A stretch of 10,124 nucleotides of DNA. Origin: Acetobacteraceae bacterium. Its GTDB lineage: Bacteria; Pseudomonadota; Alphaproteobacteria; Acetobacterales; Acetobacteraceae. A program made the position numbers and the translations under genes. Numbering within the stretch: the stretch's first letter is position 1; each line of letters opens with the position of its first letter. Shown one piece after another: positions 7,976 through 10,124 of the stretch. The notes under the pieces are model-generated. The model had not been told where the DNA came from, ran no database searches, and saw only the letters and a program-made list of their open reading frames with translations. The stretch is taken from the NCBI GenBank assembly GCA_020853405.1, contig JADYYZ010000208.1, positions 1 to 10,124 of the forward strand, in the 5' to 3' direction.

Positions 7976-8880
7976 GCGCGCCGCTGTTGCAGGTCGAAGG
8001 GCTGCGGCGCCTGTATCGCAGCCGCGGCTGGATGGGGCGGCGCTTCGTCACGCGCGCGGTCGATGGCGTGTCGTTCACGGTGATGCCCGGCGAGACGCTG
8101 GGCCTGGTCGGGGAAAGCGGCAGCGGCAAGAGCACCACCGGGCGGCTGGTGCTGGGGCTGGAGGCGCCGGACCAGGGTCGCGTGCTGTTCGACGCGACCG
8201 ACCTCGGCCAGCTGTCGCAGGCCGCCAGGAAACCGTTCCGGAAGCGGATGCAGGTGGTGTTCCAGGACCCCTACGCCGCGCTCAATCCGCGCATGCGCGT
8301 CGGCGAGTTTGTCGAGGAGCCGCTGGTCGTGCACGGCCAGGGCGGCAATGCCGGGGAACGGCGCGATCGGGTCGCGGACCTGTTCCGCACGGTCGGGCTT
8401 GATCCGGCGTTCATGCGGCGCTTCCCGCACGAGTTCAGCGGCGGCCAGCGCCAGCGCGTCGGCATCGCGCGCGCGATCGCGCTGAACCCGGAATTCCTGG
8501 TCGCCGACGAGCCGATCACCGCGCTCGATGTCTCGATCCAGGCGCAGATCGTCAACCTGTTCCAGGACCTCCAGCAGCAGATGGGGCTTGCGCTGCTGTT
8601 CATCGCGCACGACCTTTCGATGGTGCGCTACCTGTGCAACCGCGTGGCCGTGATGCTGAAGGGCCGGATCGTCGAGGCCGGCCCGACCGGGGCGGTGTTC
8701 GACGATGCGCGCCACCCCTACACCCAGGCGCTGCTGTCGGCGGTGCCGGTGCCCGACCCCGCGATCGAGCGTGGCCGCCGCCGCATTCCCTTCGATGCCG
8801 GCGCCTTCGTCTTTCCGCCCGAAGCGACGATGCACGATGTCGGGGGCGGCCACCTGGTGCTGCAAGGAGAGGACGCATGA
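7972..8880 (+). CDS. Peptide/oligopeptide-type ABC transporter ATPase (DppF/OppF family)
   Basis: The second ATPase, 302 residues. Motifs: Walker A GESGSGKS (47-54), Q-loop Q98 (FQDPYAALNPRM), signature FSGGQRQR (155-162), Walker B FLVADE (175-180), PITALDVSIQAQ, and switch His213. The insertion before Walker A (LYRSRGWMGRRFVTRAVDGVSF) is typical of DppF/OppF. The protein is some 20-40 residues shorter than many relatives: after ALLSAVPVPDP the usual Gly-Cys-x-Phe cysteine segment is absent, replaced by RIPFDAGAFVFPPEATMHDVG. A branch of the family has such a tail, so this is not read as truncation. ATG at 7972 overlaps the preceding stop (ATGA). It completes a BCDF set lacking only the solute-binding protein. 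Confidence 0.94.
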
Positions 8881-9857
8881 AACCCGCCGACCTGGTGCGC
8901 GCGACGCTTGCCGGCGAGGCGACGCCGCGCCCGCCCTACGGGTTCTGGACGCATTTCCCCGAGACCGACCTCGACCCCGAGGCGATCGCGCGCGAGACCA
9001 TCGCCTTTGCCCGAACCACCCGCCAGGATTTCGTGAAGGCGATGCCGAACGGCCTCTATGCGGTCGAGGACTGGGGCGTTCGCACCGACTTTTCCGAGAT
9101 CTCCGGCGGCGGTGCGGCCAGGGTCTCGGCAACCCCGATCACGGCGCCCGCGGACTGGGCCAAGGTCAGGCGGCTTGATCCCGCCGCCGGCGCGCTGGGC
9201 CGCGAACTGCGGCACCTGTCGCTGCTGGTCGAGGCGCTGGGGCCGGACCTGCCGGTGCTGGCCACCGTGTTCTCCCCGGTCACCATCGCCAAGAAGGTGT
9301 CGGGCGGCGCCTTTGCCGCGCATGCGCAAAGCCACCCGGCGCTGGTGCGCGCGGCGCTCGACGAGATTGCCGCAACCACCGCTGCCTTCAGCACGCAGGC
9401 GATCGCGCTTGGCTGCGCGGGCGTGTTCTTCGCCGTGCAGGACGCGCTGGGCTCGGCCGGCGAGGCGGCGTGGCGCGACATGGGGCTTGCCTACGACCTG
9501 GCAGCACTGGATGGTGCCCGCGCCGGCTGGTTCAACGCGGTGCACATGCATGGTGATGACGTCGCCTTCGAGCTGCTGGCCAGCTACCCGGTGCAGGTCC
9601 TGAACTGGCATGTCGGCGAGACGCCGCCGACGATCGCGGAATACCGTGCTGGCGGCGGCCGCAAGCCGGTGCTGGGCGGCATCCGGCGGACGCCGATCAC
9701 GGGGCGCGACATGGCGGCGGTCTCTGCCGACATCGATGCGGCACTTGCCGCCGATGGCGGGCGCGGCGTGCTGCTGTCGCCCGGCTGCGTGATCCGCCAC
9801 CCGTTCGATCCCGGGTTCCTGGGCAGCATCGCCGCCCGCATCCGCGGAGAGGCCTGA
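8877..9857 (+). CDS. Uroporphyrinogen decarboxylase superfamily protein (UroD/MtaA-like; probably not HemE)
   Basis: A 326-residue TIM-barrel protein of the UroD superfamily, which holds HemE and the cobalamin methyltransferases MtaA/MtbA/CmuA. Seen: DFVKAMPNGLYAVEDWG (51-67), a non-HemE signature; HMHGDD (223-228); LNWH (242-245); and LSPGCVI (300-306). HemE features are missing. The N-terminal Arg-rich substrate motif (RQAGRYLP) is replaced by FWTHFPE (23-29), the catalytic Asp aligns with N58, and the C-terminal Gly-His-Gly aligns with G303-C304-V305. H223, H225 and C304 fall where the methyltransferase branch has its zinc ligands (His-x-Cys and a distant Cys), so a His-x-His...Cys metal site is possible (inference). 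The start ATG 8877 overlaps the DppF stop and has AAGGAGA at 8864-8870, a strong ribosome-binding site. No corrinoid protein gene is in the window. Its reaction is unknown. Confidence 0.88.
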   Translation: MKPADLVRATLAGEATPRPPYGFWTHFPETDLDPEAIARETIAFARTTRQDFVKAMPNGLYAVEDWGVRTDFSEISGGGAARVSATPITAPADWAKVRRLDPAAGALGRELRHLSLLVEALGPDLPVLATVFSPVTIAKKVSGGAFAAHAQSHPALVRAALDEIAATTAAFSTQAIALGCAGVFFAVQDALGSAGEAAWRDMGLAYDLAALDGARAGWFNAVHMHGDDVAFELLASYPVQVLNWHVGETPPTIAEYRAGGGRKPVLGGIRRTPITGRDMAAVSADIDAALAADGGRGVLLSPGCVIRHPFDPGFLGSIAARIRGEA

Positions 9858-10124
9858 TGCGGATCGACGGTGCGGAGCTGCACGTCGTCGATATCGGCAC
9901 GCCGAAGCAGGGCACGATCATCCTGCTGCATGGCGGGCGCGGCATCGGTGACCACGAAGGCGAGCTCGCTGCCTATCGCCCGCTCGCCGACCAGTACCGC
10001 CTGATCGCCTTCGACCAGCGCGGCTGCGGGCGGTCGTCGGAAACACCGCCCTTCACCTTCGAGCGCCTGGCCGACGATGTCGAGGAGATCCGCCGCACAC
10101 TGGTCGGTAAACCCTGCATCGTGC
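9857..10124 (+). CDS. Alpha/beta hydrolase, proline-iminopeptidase-like (partial: 3' end off window)
   Basis: The first 89 residues of an alpha/beta-hydrolase fold enzyme. Seen: strand and oxyanion-hole motif TIILLHGGRG (20-29), then LIAFDQRGCGRS (51-62). The Asp-Gln-Arg-Gly-x-Gly-x-Ser pattern is characteristic of proline iminopeptidases (family S33) and close relatives. The nucleophile elbow Gly-x-Ser-x-Gly and the catalytic Asp and His would lie past the right edge, so activity cannot be judged. ATG at 9857 shares one base with the preceding stop (TGATG), with GGAGAGG at 9846-9852, four bases before it. In this operon a role in releasing an amino acid or cleaving an amide or ester of the imported compound is plausible. 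It could equally be a lactone or ester hydrolase. Confidence 0.88.
   Translation, partial: MRIDGAELHVVDIGTPKQGTIILLHGGRGIGDHEGELAAYRPLADQYRLIAFDQRGCGRSSETPPFTFERLADDVEEIRRTLVGKPCIV

Noticed and set aside
8877..9857. Calling the UroD-like gene hemE
   Set aside because: The HemE substrate-binding arginines, catalytic Asp and late His are not present in hand alignment, and the context is a transport/catabolic operon, not haem synthesis.

Overview
The window is very GC-rich, almost gap-free bacterial DNA. Codons end mostly in G or C, and GTG is used as a start codon three times. Composition and gene families suggest a proteobacterium, most likely an alphaproteobacterium of the Acetobacteraceae/Rhodospirillales or Rhizobiales type. 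This rests on composition and family knowledge only, and Burkholderiales cannot be excluded.

Layout. Bases 1-1357 are on the minus strand: a GntR/FCD-type regulator (677-1357) followed by a hydantoinase/oxoprolinase A-type gene (1-680) that runs off the left edge. The two overlap by 4 bp. Bases 1358-1478 form a divergent intergenic region of 121 bp. It is the only real non-coding stretch here, with a TTGACA box, a perfect 12-bp palindrome and a 12-codon leader ORF. Bases 1479-10124 are a plus-strand operon of eight genes: hyuA-type, hyuB-type, two peptide-type ABC permeases, two peptide-type ABC ATPases, a uroporphyrinogen-decarboxylase-superfamily protein, and an alpha/beta hydrolase cut by the right edge. 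Every junction is an overlap of 1-4 bp or a gap of 5 bp, so the genes are almost certainly co-transcribed and translationally coupled.

How the genes could work together (inference). The ABC permeases and ATPases would import a small peptide-like, lactam-like or cyclic-imide compound. The HyuA/HyuB pair would open or hydrolyse an amide or lactam bond at the cost of ATP, as in 5-oxoprolinase and N-methylhydantoinase. The hydrolase (proline-iminopeptidase-like) would cleave an amide or ester. The UroD-like protein resembles the cobalamin-linked methyltransferase branch more than true HemE and may act on a methyl or carboxyl group. The GntR regulator, which sits between two hyuA paralogues, probably controls both arms from the palindrome. 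No periplasmic substrate-binding protein is in the window. The substrate cannot be read from the sequence.

No tRNA, rRNA, CRISPR, insertion sequence, terminator or phage feature was seen.
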